Shown: positions 43,334 to 57,355 of the stretch, piece after piece
How the letters are laid out: every line of letters begins with the position of its first letter
How positions within the stretch are numbered: position 1 is the stretch's first letter
Origin: Pseudomonas sp. NBRC 111124
Lineage (GTDB): Bacteria; Pseudomonadota; Gammaproteobacteria; Pseudomonadales; Pseudomonadaceae
Reading direction: 5' to 3'
Length of the DNA stretch: 64,000 bases
Assembly (NCBI RefSeq): GCF_001320245.1
Contig: NZ_BCBA01000007.1
Span: forward strand, 62,001 to 126,000
The notes under the pieces: model-generated
What the model saw: only the letters and a program-made list of their open reading frames with translations
The model's database searches: none
Told to the model about the DNA's origin: nothing
Made by a program: the position numbers and the translations under genes

Positions 43334-45225
43334 GCGCTTTGCTCCAATTCGCGGCCAGCGCCGCGTTTTTTCAGATGAATCAGCAACAGGGAAATCGCCG
43401 CGGGGGTAACGCCGGGGATTCGCGAAGCTTGGCCAAGGGTCTCTGGACGTGTCTGGCCGAGCTTGCCCTGGATTTCCTTCGAGAGCCCGGAAATCGTGGT
43501 GTAGTCGATATCCACAGGCAAACGGGTGTCTTCACTGGCGCGTAGGCGGGCGATCTCGTCCTGCTGGCGATCGATATAGCCGGCGTACTTGGTCTTGATC
43601 TCGACCTGCTCGGCAACCTGTGGATCGATTTGCGCACCGCCGGTCGCTTCGATCAGCCCCGCATAGTCGATCTCTGGCCGGGCCAGCAGGTTGAGCAGGC
43701 TGTATTCGTGGCTCAGCGGGGTGCCGAACTTATCCACAATGGCTTGGCCTTGCTCGGTATTCGGGCGCACCCAAGTCGACTTCAGGCGCTGCTCTTCGCG
43801 CTCGATGCCGTCGCGCTTGGCGCAGAACGCGGCCCAGCGATCGTCGTCGATAAGGCCGAGCTCACGACCTTTTTCGGTCAGGCGCAGGTCAGCGTTGTCT
43901 TCGCGCAGGATCAGCCGGTACTCGGCACGCGAAGTGAACATGCGGTACGGCTCCTGGGTGCCCAGGGTAATCAGGTCGTCGACCAGTACGCCGATGTATG
44001 CCTCGTCGCGGCGCGGGCACCAGCTTTCGCGGCCTTGCGCACGCAACGCGGCGTTGGTGCCGGCCAGCAGGCCTTGGGCGCCGGCTTCTTCGTAACCAGT
44101 GGTGCCGTTGATCTGGCCGGCGAAGAACAGGCCACCGATCACTTTGGTCTCGAGGCTGTACTTGAGGTCACGCGGGTCGAAGTAGTCGTACTCGATGGCA
44201 TAGCCCGGGCGGACGATGTGGGCGTTTTCCATCCCGCGGATCGAGCGCACCAGCTCCAGCTGTACATCGAATGGCAGCGAAGTGGAAATACCGTTGGGGT
44301 ACAGCTCATGGGTGGTCAGGCCTTCCGGCTCGATGAACACCTGGTGGCTTTCCTTGTCGGCGAAGCGGTGAATTTTGTCTTCGATCGACGGGCAATAGCG
44401 CGGGCCGACACCTTCGATCACACCGGAGTACATCGGCGAACGGTCGAGGTTCGACGCAATGATCTCGTGGGTGCGGGCGTTGGTGTGGGTAATCCAGCAG
44501 CTCACTTGGCGCGGGTGCATGGCTGCGTTGCCCATGAACGACATTACTGGGATCGGCGTGTCACCTGGCTGCTCGGTCATGACCGAGAAGTCCACGGAGC
44601 GCCCATCGATACGCGGTGGGGTACCGGTTTTCAGGCGGCCGACGCGCAGTGGCAGTTCACGCATGCGGTGAGCCAAGGCAATCGACGGCGGATCGCCGGC
44701 GCGACCACCGGAATGATTCTGCAGGCCAATGTGGATAAGGCCACCCAGGAAAGTACCGGTGGTCAACACCACGGATTCGGCGAAGAAGCGCAGGCCCATC
44801 TGGGTCACAACACCTTTGACCTGGTCCTGTTCGACAATCAAGTCGTCGCAGGACTGCTGGAATATCCACAGGTTCGGCTGGTTTTCCAGGATCTCGCGGA
44901 CCACCGCCTTGTAGATGGCACGGTCGGCCTGCGCACGGGTGGCGCGTACGGCCGGGCCCTTGCGGTTGTTCAGTATGCGGAACTGGATGCCGCTCTTGTC
45001 GGTGGCCAGCGCCATGGCGCCGCCGAGCGCATCGATCTCTTTGACCAGATGGCTTTTGCCAATACCACCGATGGCGGGGTTGCAGCTCATGTGACCGAGG
45101 GTTTCCACGTTATGGGTCAACAGCAGGGTTTTCACACCCATGCGTGCTGACGCAAGCGCAGCCTCGGTACCGGCATGGCCGCCGCCGATGACGATCACTT
45201 CAAAACGGGAAGGGAAATCCACCAC
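43330..45225 (-). CDS. mnmG: tRNA uridine 5-carboxymethylaminomethyl modification enzyme, FAD subunit
   Basis: 631 residues. FAD motif [19 protein letters not shown] (11-29), [24 protein letters not shown]-like [16 protein letters not shown] near 370, and the conserved C-terminal helical tRNA/MnmE-binding domain. Works with MnmE to modify wobble U34 of several tRNAs. Promoter in the A/T-rich gap 45226-45300. Confidence 0.97.
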   Translation of the reverse strand: MVDFPSRFEVIVIGGGHAGTEAALASARMGVKTLLLTHNVETLGHMSCNPAIGGIGKSHLVKEIDALGGAMALATDKSGIQFRILNNRKGPAVRATRAQADRAIYKAVVREILENQPNLWIFQQSCDDLIVEQDQVKGVVTQMGLRFFAESVVLTTGTFLGGLIHIGLQNHSGGRAGDPPSIALAHRMRELPLRVGRLKTGTPPRIDGRSVDFSVMTEQPGDTPIPVMSFMGNAAMHPRQVSCWITHTNARTHEIIASNLDRSPMYSGVIEGVGPRYCPSIEDKIHRFADKESHQVFIEPEGLTTHELYPNGISTSLPFDVQLELVRSIRGMENAHIVRPGYAIEYDYFDPRDLKYSLETKVIGGLFFAGQINGTTGYEEAGAQGLLAGTNAALRAQGRESWCPRRDEAYIGVLVDDLITLGTQEPYRMFTSRAEYRLILREDNADLRLTEKGRELGLIDDDRWAAFCAKRDGIEREEQRLKSTWVRPNTEQGQAIVDKFGTPLSHEYSLLNLLARPEIDYAGLIEATGGAQIDPQVAEQVEIKTKYAGYIDRQQDEIARLRASEDTRLPVDIDYTTISGLSKEIQGKLGQTRPETLGQASRIPGVTPAAISLLLIHLKKRGAGRELEQSA

Positions 45226-45780
45226 GCACCTCGTGCCTGTTTTTGCGAATAGAGAAGGTAAGCGGACAAGTATAGGGACTTCACCCCCTTTAAAGAAACC
45301 GTCTGAGCAAATTTTGACCAGTCTGTGGATGAGTGGCAGACAACAGAAATCAAAGAGAAGAAATTTATAAAAGCTTTGTTTTTATGTTTATTCTTATGCA
45401 CAGTCTTATCTGTGGATAAGGTTCTGTAATCCTTTCTTTATCTGATGTACAGAGGAATTGAAACCTGTGGCTTACCGGCCATAAGGGTTATGGATAAGGT
45501 CTTTTAGCCTGTGGATTAAATGCCTATTTACCCACAGGCGGATTTGTCCTCAGAAAAAAAGCCTGTTTATCAAGAGGGCTGATGCTGGGTTTTCCACAGG
45601 GCTCCTGAACTGGAAATCGTGTCTGTGGATGATTTTATGTAGCGCTTAAATGGCTTCTTCGCAGCTAAAGCCGCTCCTGCCGAGGTCATAGAGGTTCTTG
45701 AAAGATCCGACGAGTGGATAAATTGCGGGCAAAAAAAAGCCGCTCCCGAAGGAGCGGCCTTGGATTAGCCTGGCTGTGGC
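45226..45780. other. DnaA-box-rich mnmG-mnmE gap, possible second origin-like region
   Basis: 555 bp without a gene. DnaA-box matches or near-matches: TGTGGATAA at 45411-45419, TTATGCACA at 45394-45402, TGTGGATGA at 45324-45332 and 45624-45632, TGTGGATTA at 45510-45518, TTACCCACA at 45528-45536, and AGTGGATAA at 45713-45721. An A/T-rich run (45340-45395) sits beside them. DnaA boxes in this gap as well as upstream of dnaA are a known P. putida feature; whether replication starts here cannot be told from sequence. The mnmG promoter and the mnmE terminator also lie here. Confidence 0.7.
45731..45758 (-). terminator. Rho-independent terminator after mnmE
   Basis: GCCGCTCC-CGAA-GGAGCGGC stem with eight A on the left (U-run on minus-strand RNA), 22 bp beyond the mnmE stop. 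Confidence 0.92.
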
Positions 45781-47151
45781 TTACTTACCGATGCAGAAAC
45801 TGGAGAAGATTCGCCCCAGCAAGTCATCGGAACTGAAGGCACCAGTGATCTCACCCAGCGCCTGCTGTGCCTGACGCAGGTCCTCCGCCAGCAATTCACC
45901 CGCGCCAGCCAGGATCAGCTGTGCGCGGCCATGCTCCAGGTGCGAACTGGCCTGGCGCAAGGCATCCAGATGGCGCCGGCGGGCGCTGAAACCGCTCTCG
46001 GCGGTCTGTTCATAACCCATGCAGGCCTTGAGATGATCACGAAGCAGCTGCAAGCCTTGATCGTCACCCTTGGCACTCAGGGTGATGGTCACGTGGCCGT
46101 CGTCGCACAGCTCCAGCCCTACCCGCTCACCGCTGAGGTCCGCCTTGTTTCGGATCAGCGTGACCTTGGCCGGGTCTGGCCGCTGGTCGAGGAACTCAGG
46201 CCACAGCGCGAACGGATCGCTGGCTTCTGGCGCGGTGGAGTCCACCACCAGCAGCACCCGGTCGGCCTCGCCGATAGCCTTCAGCGCGCGTTCCACACCA
46301 ATCTTTTCCACATGATCGTCGGTATCGCGCAGGCCAGCGGTGTCGACCACATGCAGCGGCATGCCGTCGATGTGGATATGTTCCCGGAGAATGTCCCGGG
46401 TAGTGCCAGCGATGTCGGTGACGATTGCCGCTTCACGACCCGCCAGCTGGTTCAGCAAGCTCGACTTGCCCGCATTCGGCCGGCCGGCGATCACCACGGT
46501 CATGCCGTCACGTAACAAGGCGCCCTGCCCGGCCTCGCGCTGCACAGTGGATAACACGGTACGCACTGCATCGAGCATCGCCAGCACATGGCCATCGGCG
46601 AGGAAGTCGATTTCTTCTTCGGGGAAGTCGATCGCCGCCTCGACATAGATACGCAAGGCAGTCAGCGCTTCGGTCAGGCTGTGTACGCGCTTGGAGAATT
46701 CCCCCTGCAGCGAGCGCAAGGCGTTGCGCGCGGCCTGGCTGGAGCTCGCTTCAATCAGGTCGGCGATCGCTTCGGCCTGGGCCAGGTCGAGCTTGTCGTT
46801 GAGGAACGCGCGCTCGCTGAATTCACCAGGACGGGCCAGCCGGCAGCCGACTTGTACACAGCGTTGCAGCAGCATATCGAGAACCACCGGGCCACCGTGG
46901 CCCTGCAGCTCCAGTACATCCTCGCCAGTAAAGGAGTTGGGGCCAGGGAAGAACAGCGCGATGCCTTCATCCAGCACCAGGCCCTCCTCGTCACGGAACG
47001 GCCCGTAATGGGCGTGGCGTGGCGTCAGGGTACGACCAGTGATCAGTTGCCCAGCCTGGCTCGCCAGCGGCCCGGATAGCCTGACGATGCCCACACCTCC
47101 GCGGCCCTGGGCGGTGGCGATGGCGGCGATGGTTTCACGCACAGTGTTCAT
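45781..47151 (-). CDS. mnmE: tRNA modification GTPase MnmE (TrmE)
   Basis: 456 residues. N-terminal tetrahydrofolate-binding domain (1-118), helical domain, and an inserted G domain with G1 [12 protein letters not shown] near 224, [14 protein letters not shown] and RNKADLSG. The C-terminal CIGK motif with the catalytic Cys is intact. Partner of MnmG. The two genes flank the DnaA-box-rich gap in the same orientation. Confidence 0.97.
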   Translation of the reverse strand: MNTVRETIAAIATAQGRGGVGIVRLSGPLASQAGQLITGRTLTPRHAHYGPFRDEEGLVLDEGIALFFPGPNSFTGEDVLELQGHGGPVVLDMLLQRCVQVGCRLARPGEFSERAFLNDKLDLAQAEAIADLIEASSSQAARNALRSLQGEFSKRVHSLTEALTALRIYVEAAIDFPEEEIDFLADGHVLAMLDAVRTVLSTVQREAGQGALLRDGMTVVIAGRPNAGKSSLLNQLAGREAAIVTDIAGTTRDILREHIHIDGMPLHVVDTAGLRDTDDHVEKIGVERALKAIGEADRVLLVVDSTAPEASDPFALWPEFLDQRPDPAKVTLIRNKADLSGERVGLELCDDGHVTITLSAKGDDQGLQLLRDHLKACMGYEQTAESGFSARRRHLDALRQASSHLEHGRAQLILAGAGELLAEDLRQAQQALGEITGAFSSDDLLGRIFSSFCIGK

Positions 47152-47186
47152 GCTCGAAAGCCTCTACGACAAAAACGACAGATAGC

Positions 47187-47212
47187 AAAAACGCCCCCGA
47201 AGGGGCGTTTTT
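47187..47212 (-). terminator. Rho-independent terminator after yidC
   Basis: AAAACGCCCC-CGA-AGGGGCGTTTTT hairpin between yidC (stop at 47238) and mnmE (start at 47151). The left A-run gives a U-run for minus-strand transcripts. Confidence 0.92.
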
Positions 47213-47237
47213 ATTCACAGGCTAGCGCAGTAGCCCG

Positions 47238-48914
47238 TCAAGCAGCAGCTTTTTTGGTGGCTGCTTCGATACGGCGGGTGATGTACCACTGCTGAGTGAT
47301 CGACAGGCAGTTGTTCACAACCCAGTACAGCACCAGACCAGCCGGGAACCACAGGAAGAAGAAGGTGAAGATGATCGGCATCATTTTCATCACCTTGGCC
47401 TGCATCGGATCCGGAGGCGTTGGGTTCAAGCGCTGCTGGATGAACATGGTAGCGCCCATGATGATCGGCAGGATGAAGAACGGATCCTTGATCGACAGGT
47501 CGGTGATCCACAGCATCCATGGGGCCTGGCGCATCTCGACGCTTTCCAGCAGAACCCAGTACAGGGACAGGAACACTGGCATCTGCACCAGGATCGGCAA
47601 GCAGCCGCCCAGCGGGTTGATCTTCTCTTTCTTGTACAGCTCCATCATCGCCTGGGACATCTTCTGGCGATCGTCACCGAAGCGTTCCTTCAGCGCGGCA
47701 AGCTTCGGCGCCACGGCACGCATGCGCGCCATCGAGCGGTAGCTGGCAGCCGACAGCGGGAAGAACAGGCCCTTGATGAGCATGGTCAGCACGATGATCG
47801 ACCAGCCCCAGTTGCCCAGCAGGCTGTGGATATGTTGCAGCAGCCAGAAGATCGGCTGGGCGATGAACCACAGGAAGCCATAGTCGACGGTCAGTTCCAG
47901 GCCTGGGGACAACTCTTTCAGCTTGGACTGGATCTTAGGACCGGCATACAGCACGGCGCTGGTTTCGACCTTGCCGCCCGCTGGAACGCTGAGAGCAGGG
48001 CCGGTGTAGCCGATGATGTAGTTGCCTTGGCTGTCCTTGCGGGTCTGGACAGTGTTGTTGTCCGATTTGGCGGGAATCCAGGCGGTCACGAAGTAGTGCT
48101 GCAGCCAGGCGACCCAGCCGCCGGACACATTTTCTTTCAAACTACCTTTGTCGATGTCCTTCATCGAGACCTTTTTGTAAGGCTCGGAAGCAGTCCACAT
48201 GGCGGCGCCCAGGTAAGTGGCGGTGCCGGTGGCGGTGCTGGAGGACGGGTCGGAGCTGGCGTCACGCTTGAGCTGGGCAAACAGGTTGCCGTTCCAGGCC
48301 TGGCCGCTCTGGTTGTCGATCAGGTAGCTGACGGTCAGGTCGTACTCACCGCGCTTGAAGCTGAAGCGCTTGATGTAGTTGACACCGTTATCGCTGAACT
48401 TCAGATCGACCACCAGTTGATCCTGGCCGTCGGCCAGCTGGTAGGCCTTCTGCTCGGCAGCGTACAGCGGCCGACCGGACGAACGGGCATCCGGACCATT
48501 GGCACCGGTCAGGCCGCTTTGTGCCAGGTAGACACGCTCGCCGCCGTTATCGAACAGCTGGAACGGAATGTCCGGATGGTCCTGGCGACGTGGGTATTTC
48601 GGCAGGTTCAGCTGGACGATGTCACCACCGACCGGGTCGATAGCCAGTTCCAGGACATCGGTCTTGATCCGGATCAGGTCCTTGCTGACTGCAACCGGTG
48701 CCAGTTCGGCAGGGCTGGATTCGGCATTGGCGCTTGGCACATCGGCGCTGGCGGTACCGGCCGGCACGCCATCCGGCAAGGCCGGGGCAGTGGTGCTGGC
48801 AGCAGTATTCTGAGTCGGCAGGGCAGCCTGGCCGTAGTCCTCGTTCCACTTGAGGACCATGACGTAGGACACGATTGCCAGGGCGACGATCAGGATCGTG
48901 CGTTTAATATCCAT
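47238..48914 (-). CDS. yidC: Membrane protein insertase YidC
   Basis: 558 residues from [29 protein letters not shown]. One N-terminal helix, a Ser/Ala/Thr/Pro-rich linker, the large periplasmic beta-domain (about 70-350), then the conserved five-helix core including [36 protein letters not shown]-like and [28 protein letters not shown]. Inserts Sec-dependent and independent membrane proteins such as ATP synthase c. 2 bp after yidD; ends before a terminator. Confidence 0.97.
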   Translation of the reverse strand: [558 protein letters not shown]

Positions 48915-48916
48915 GA

Positions 48917-49162
48917 TTACTCGGCTATCGAAGAAGTTCGGGAGGAAGTAGCGGGGGGAACGGGATCGAAACCGCCGTCGTTCCACGGATGACAACGCCC
49001 CAGGCGACGAACGGCTAGCCACCCGCCACGCAGGAGGCCATGGTTTTCGATGGCTTCAAGAGCGTAACAGGAGCAACTGGGGTAGAAACGACAGTGATTG
49101 GCCATCAGGGGACTGATGGCGTAACGGTAAAACTGGATCGGAACGATGGCCAGTTTACGCAT
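48917..49162 (-). CDS. yidD: Membrane protein insertion efficiency factor YidD
   Basis: 81 residues: [42 protein letters not shown], with the three-Cys [11 protein letters not shown] signature and [15 protein letters not shown]. Small membrane-associated helper of YidC. Overlaps the rnpA end by 8 bp. Confidence 0.95.
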   Translation of the reverse strand: MRKLAIVPIQFYRYAISPLMANHCRFYPSCSCYALEAIENHGLLRGGWLAVRRLGRCHPWNDGGFDPVPPATSSRTSSIAE

Positions 49163-49559
49163 CTTGACTGTCTACCCCTGCGGAATCGGCGTTTGCCGCT
49201 GGAGTTGGCCGGCTGCGCGCCAGACGTTTCCAGAGCTTGCCAAAGTGTTGGTGCAATTCCGGGTTTTCTATCTCACCCAATCCCTTGCGCGCGACGATCA
49301 CTATATCCAGGCCACCCAGCGATTGCTGGTTGAGCCGGAAGGAATCGCGCATCAAGCGCTTGAGGCGATTGCGTTGAACGGCGAGCTTGACGCTCTTCTT
49401 GCCGATCACCAGGCCGAGGCGCGGGTGATCCAGGCCGTTCTCGCGAGCAAGGATCAGCAGGTTTTTCCCTGGAACCTTGCCGGTTGGGGAGTCGAAGACC
49501 GCTTTGAAGTGCCGGGGTGTAAGCAGTCGCTTTTCCCGACTGAAGTCCTGACTCACCAC
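49155..49559 (-). CDS. rnpA: Ribonuclease P protein component
   Basis: 134 residues from a GTG start ([24 protein letters not shown]); a second GTG at 49556 is adjacent. The RNR motif is present as [28 protein letters not shown]. The C-terminal tail after [12 protein letters not shown] is 15 or so residues longer than the core and runs into yidD. Binds RNase P RNA for tRNA 5' maturation. 13 bp from rpmH. Confidence 0.95.
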   Translation of the reverse strand: MVSQDFSREKRLLTPRHFKAVFDSPTGKVPGKNLLILARENGLDHPRLGLVIGKKSVKLAVQRNRLKRLMRDSFRLNQQSLGGLDIVIVARKGLGEIENPELHQHFGKLWKRLARSRPTPAANADSAGVDSQDA

Positions 49560-49572
49560 CTGTGCCGAAAAA

Positions 49573-49707
49573 TCAAATGGCCAGACGCTTACGGCCTTTG
49601 GCACGACGACGCGACAGAACAGCGCGGCCGTTCTTGGTAGCCATACGGGCACGGAAGCCGTGGGTGCGAGCGCGCTTGATGGTGCTTGGTTGGAAAGTAC
49701 GTTTCAT
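49573..49707 (-). CDS. rpmH: 50S ribosomal protein L34
   Basis: 44 residues, [20 protein letters not shown] at the start and [13 protein letters not shown] at the end, standard L34. First gene of rpmH-rnpA-yidD-yidC, transcribed leftward from the oriC gap. Confidence 0.97.
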   Translation of the reverse strand: MKRTFQPSTIKRARTHGFRARMATKNGRAVLSRRRAKGRKRLAI

Positions 49708-50291
49708 GGCGTTGTTACCTGGGTTTGTCGACTACGGGCCGGAATGGCCCCCTTTTTAAGAGATCGGCGATTCTAGAGAAAGCAAGCCCGTAGGTCAATT
49801 TCCAACCAGCCTTTCCTTATGGAAGGCGCTTTTGCTGCTGGAGACATGGATGGGTTGATCCGTCAGGCAAACGGACGACAAAATGAAAAAAAAGAAGAGA
49901 CATATAAAAAGCTTTTCTGAAGAACTTATAAATCTTAAGTGGATAACCTTCTGTGGATAACCTCTCTGAGCCCTTAAAAATCGGGGTGTACAGGGATTCA
50001 AAACCTTGTCGGTAACAGGTGCTGCGCTTGTGCCCGAGGTGAGGACAGCCTGTGGATGGAATGGGTCGTTATCCACAGTCGAGTTATCAACAGGCCTGCT
50101 CTCAGGGTTGTGCATAGCCCTCATGTCGGGTTATCCACAGACCTTATTCACATGGGTTGGAAGACGTTTTTGCCGCTAAATGGCTGTTTTGTCATGGCTT
50201 GGAATGTTTCCACATGTGGATAACTGATCGCTCGACCGGTACAATGGCGGTTTGTTTTTGCCTCATCCGGCTTTCAACTCAGGGGATATCC
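49708..50291. other. Chromosomal replication origin oriC (rpmH-dnaA gap)
   Basis: 584 bp. An A/T-rich stretch (49879-49938) is followed by clustered DnaA boxes: AGTGGATAA 49938-49946, TGTGGATAA 49952-49960, TGTGGATGG 50051-50059, TTATCCACA 50069-50077 and 50131-50139, TTATCAACA 50084-50092, TTATTCACA 50144-50152, TGTGGATAA 50215-50223. This is the standard pseudomonad oriC position. The divergent rpmH and dnaA promoters lie within, so DnaA autoregulation is likely. Confidence 0.93.
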
Positions 50292-51830
50292 GTGTCAGTG
50301 GAACTTTGGCAGCAGTGCGTGGAGCTTCTGCGCGATGAACTGCCTGCCCAGCAATTCAACACCTGGATCCGTCCGCTACAGGTCGAAGCCGAAGGCGACG
50401 AGTTGCGCGTCTATGCGCCTAACCGTTTCGTGCTCGATTGGGTGAATGAAAAGTACCTTGGCCGTCTGCTCGAATTGTTGGGTGAAAACGGCAGCGGTAT
50501 GGCGCCAGCCCTTTCCTTGTTAATAGGCAGCCGTCGCAGCTCTGCTCCACGTGCAGCACCTAACGCACCTGTGAGCGCTGCAGTCGCTGCTTCGCTTGCA
50601 CACAACCAGACCCAACAGGCCAATGCGCCTGCGGTAGCTGCCGTTGCCGAACCGGTTCAAGTACCGGTAGCGGAACCTGCACAGGTAAATGACGTCGCTG
50701 AATCGGCTTCGCGAGACAGCTTCGATGCGATGGGCGACAACGCCTCGGTACCTGCCACTGGCAGCCGTACCGAGCAGCGCACTGTCCAGGTTGAAGGCGC
50801 GCTCAAGCACACCAGCTACCTGAACCGCACATTTACCTTCGAGACCTTTGTAGAAGGTAAGTCGAACCAACTGGCCCGCGCAGCGGCCTGGCAGGTTGCC
50901 GACAACCCCAAGCATGGCTACAACCCGCTGTTCCTCTATGGGGGTGTGGGCCTGGGTAAAACCCACCTCATGCATGCTGTGGGTAACCACTTGCTGAAGA
51001 AGAATCCGAATGCCAAAGTCGTGTACCTGCATTCCGAGCGCTTCGTCGCAGATATGGTCAAGGCCCTGCAGCTCAATGCGATCAATGAATTCAAGCGCTT
51101 CTACCGCTCCGTGGATGCGCTGCTGATCGACGACATCCAGTTCTTCGCCCGTAAAGAGCGTTCCCAGGAAGAGTTCTTCCACACCTTCAACGCCTTGCTC
51201 GAGGGTGGTCAGCAGGTCATTCTCACCAGCGACCGCTATCCGAAGGAGATCGAAGGCCTGGAAGAACGCCTGAAGTCGCGCTTCGGCTGGGGCCTGACGG
51301 TAGCCGTTGAGCCGCCAGAACTGGAAACCCGCGTGGCAATCTTGATGAAGAAGGCCGACCAGGCCAAGGTCGAGCTGCCACATGATGCTGCGTTCTTCAT
51401 CGCCCAGCGCATTCGCTCCAACGTACGTGAACTCGAAGGCGCCCTGAAGCGGGTGATCGCACACTCGCACTTCATGGGCCGTGACATCACCATCGAGCTC
51501 ATTCGCGAGTCGTTGAAAGACCTGCTGGCGCTGCAGGACAAGCTGGTGAGTGTGGATAACATCCAGCGCACCGTGGCCGAGTACTACAAGATCAAGATCG
51601 CCGATCTGTTGTCCAAGCGCCGTTCGCGCTCCGTTGCGCGCCCGCGTCAGGTCGCCATGGCGCTGTCGAAGGAACTGACCAACCACAGTCTGCCGGAGAT
51701 CGGCGACATGTTTGGCGGTCGCGACCACACCACCGTGCTTCACGCCTGTCGCAAGATCAACGAATTGAAGGAATCCGACGCGGACATCCGCGAGGACTAC
51801 AAGAACCTGCTGCGGACGCTGACGACGTGA
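50292..51830 (+). CDS. dnaA: Chromosomal replication initiator DnaA
   Basis: 512 residues from GTG 50292 ([30 protein letters not shown]) with AGGGG upstream; the frame open to 50157 is non-coding oriC. Domain I is 1-80, an Ala/Pro/Val-rich linker domain II 85-165, AAA+ domain III with Walker A GGVGLGKT (217-224) and LLIDDIQFF, and domain IV with [15 protein letters not shown] that reads DnaA boxes. Followed by dnaN 40 bp on. Confidence 0.98.
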   Translation: MSVELWQQCVELLRDELPAQQFNTWIRPLQVEAEGDELRVYAPNRFVLDWVNEKYLGRLLELLGENGSGMAPALSLLIGSRRSSAPRAAPNAPVSAAVAASLAHNQTQQANAPAVAAVAEPVQVPVAEPAQVNDVAESASRDSFDAMGDNASVPATGSRTEQRTVQVEGALKHTSYLNRTFTFETFVEGKSNQLARAAAWQVADNPKHGYNPLFLYGGVGLGKTHLMHAVGNHLLKKNPNAKVVYLHSERFVADMVKALQLNAINEFKRFYRSVDALLIDDIQFFARKERSQEEFFHTFNALLEGGQQVILTSDRYPKEIEGLEERLKSRFGWGLTVAVEPPELETRVAILMKKADQAKVELPHDAAFFIAQRIRSNVRELEGALKRVIAHSHFMGRDITIELIRESLKDLLALQDKLVSVDNIQRTVAEYYKIKIADLLSKRRSRSVARPRQVAMALSKELTNHSLPEIGDMFGGRDHTTVLHACRKINELKESDADIREDYKNLLRTLTT

Positions 51831-51870
51831 TGGTCGCCAGCGCAGCTAATTGAAGGCAAGGGACTAGACC

Positions 51871-52974
51871 ATGCATTTCACCATTCAACGCGAAGCCCTG
51901 TTGAAACCCCTGCAACTGGTCGCCGGTGTCGTCGAGCGCCGCCAGACCTTGCCGGTGCTGTCCAACGTCCTGCTGGTCGTGCAAGGCCAGCAGCTGTCGT
52001 TGACCGGTACCGACCTGGAAGTCGAACTGGTTGGCCGCGTGCAACTGGAAGAGCCGGCTGAGCCAGGCGAGATCACTGTCCCGGCGCGCAAGCTGATGGA
52101 CATCTGCAAGAGCCTGCCGAACGACGTTCTGATCGATATCAAGGTCGACGAGCAGAAGCTCCTGGTCAAAGCTGGCCGTAGCCGCTTTACCCTGTCGACC
52201 CTGCCTGCCAACGATTTCCCTACCGTTGAAGAAGGCCCGGGTTCGCTGACTTGCAACCTGGAGCAGAGCAAACTGCGCCGCCTGATCGAACGCACCAGCT
52301 TCGCCATGGCCCAGCAGGACGTGCGTTATTACCTCAACGGCATGCTGCTGGAAGTGTCGCGCAACACCCTGCGTGCGGTTTCCACGGACGGTCACCGCCT
52401 GGCTCTGTGCTCAATGAGCGCTGCGATCGAGCAGGACGACCGGCACCAAGTCATCGTTCCGCGTAAAGGTATTCTGGAGCTGGCGCGCCTGCTGACTGAT
52501 CCGGAAGGCATGGTCAGCATCGTTCTGGGTCAGCACCATATCCGTGCGACCACGGGTGAGTTCACCTTCACTTCCAAGCTGGTCGATGGCAAGTTCCCGG
52601 ACTACGAGCGTGTACTGCCCAAGGGCGGTGACAAGCTGGTGGTCGGTGACCGTCAAGCGCTCCGCGAAGCGTTCAGCCGTACGGCGATTCTCTCCAACGA
52701 GAAGTACCGTGGCATTCGCTTGCAGTTGGCTGCAGGCCAGCTGAAGATCCAGGCCAACAACCCTGAGCAGGAAGAAGCGGAAGAAGAGATCAGCGTTGAA
52801 TACGAAGGTAGTTCGCTGGAGATCGGCTTCAACGTCAGCTATCTGCTGGACGTATTGGGCGTTATGACTACTGAGCAAGTTCGTCTGATTCTGTCCGACT
52901 CCAACAGCAGCGCACTGCTGCAGGAAGCGGGCAATGACGATTCTTCTTACGTTGTCATGCCGATGCGTCTGTAA
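51871..52974 (+). CDS. dnaN: DNA polymerase III beta sliding clamp
   Basis: 367 residues, MHFTIQREALLKPLQLVAGVVERRQTLPVLSNVLL; three clamp domains of about 120 residues each and the C-terminal SYVVMPMRL. Forms the processivity ring. AAGGGAC lies before the start; recF follows after 15 bp. Confidence 0.98.
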   Translation: MHFTIQREALLKPLQLVAGVVERRQTLPVLSNVLLVVQGQQLSLTGTDLEVELVGRVQLEEPAEPGEITVPARKLMDICKSLPNDVLIDIKVDEQKLLVKAGRSRFTLSTLPANDFPTVEEGPGSLTCNLEQSKLRRLIERTSFAMAQQDVRYYLNGMLLEVSRNTLRAVSTDGHRLALCSMSAAIEQDDRHQVIVPRKGILELARLLTDPEGMVSIVLGQHHIRATTGEFTFTSKLVDGKFPDYERVLPKGGDKLVVGDRQALREAFSRTAILSNEKYRGIRLQLAAGQLKIQANNPEQEEAEEEISVEYEGSSLEIGFNVSYLLDVLGVMTTEQVRLILSDSNSSALLQEAGNDDSSYVVMPMRL

Positions 52975-52989
52975 TACGTAGCAGGCGAA

Positions 52990-56518
<3,529 letters not shown>

Positions 56519-56605
56519 TCTGGTTGTAGGTTCACAGAAAAGCTGCACGCTTTCACAAATAGATGACCGGCCGGGCTTCAACCATGGCCCCTGTCGGTCA
56601 CCATC

Positions 56606-56631
56606 AAGCCCGCCTTCGCGGGCTTTTTTTT
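56606..56631 (+). terminator. Rho-independent terminator after gyrB
   Basis: AAGCCCGC-CTTC-GCGGGCTT stem followed by TTTTTT, 87 bp after the gyrB stop. It marks the end of the conserved chromosomal block. Confidence 0.93.
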
Positions 56632-57355
56632 GCCTGGAATTCCTGCCGGGGCGCCCTACTCCGCTCATTGGAAAATGATGCAGATGGGGGGATTTGAGGA
56701 AGTGATTTGATGGGGCGCTGGAAGTGCTGAGAGGGTCGGCGGGCGGATCTGAGCAGCAGAGAGATTGAGAGGACTTTAAAACTAATATTTGAACACCTTA
56801 ATAGTTAATTAAGCGTACGTGTTAAGTATTAATTTGAACAATTTAGTATGGAAATGGAATTTGGTGGAAGTTGCCATTTTGGATTTTTTGTAGATTTCGA
56901 AGGGATGTTGGAATAAGATCTATGACCAACTTTTCCGCTTTGCACTGAAGATTTTCAGCCAAATCAGCTGTTTGAAGCGAGAGCTTCAGACCTGATCCAA
57001 ATTGCTCCAGCGATCACGAAGTGGCCGTTTAGAAATAAAGAGAGCAAGCCGATTGCTTTAGATTCTGATCAGTCATGAGAGTCATGACCAATGAGAGAAA
57101 AGGAGACCTGAAAATGTAGAAAAACGCGATCAATCCCGAGAGGACTGACCGCGCTTAGCGAAGCAGACTTGCGTCCTCAGAACCCGCAATGTCTGCTTTT
57201 TCGAAGCGACTGTCAATCCTCTCCCATTTTTTCGACCTTAGCGAGGTTACTCGACGGCACAGTGTTGCCTGTCGAAAGGCCTCACTTCGCCCGCCCTGCG
57301 CCTTGATTTTTTGGCGCAGCGTCGGCGCTCGTTTCGAGATTTTCGGAGGTGTTTC
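56632..57355. other. A/T-rich gap between gyrB terminator and tnsA
   Basis: About 720 bp with no convincing gene on either strand and a marked drop in G+C, especially 56760-57110. It contains a loose direct repeat ATTTGAACA (56787 and 56832), AGTCATGA repeated at 57071-57086, and at 57206 a sequence GCGACTGTCAATCCTCTCC that weakly resembles the inverted form of the right-end repeats. The gyrB-proximal transposon end and its target duplication should be in this stretch, but no clear copy was found. Confidence 0.5.

Noticed and set aside
49921-50230. Repeated TTATCCACA units as a possible CRISPR or satellite repeat
   Set aside because: They are 9-bp DnaA boxes in both orientations with irregular spacing, explained by oriC.
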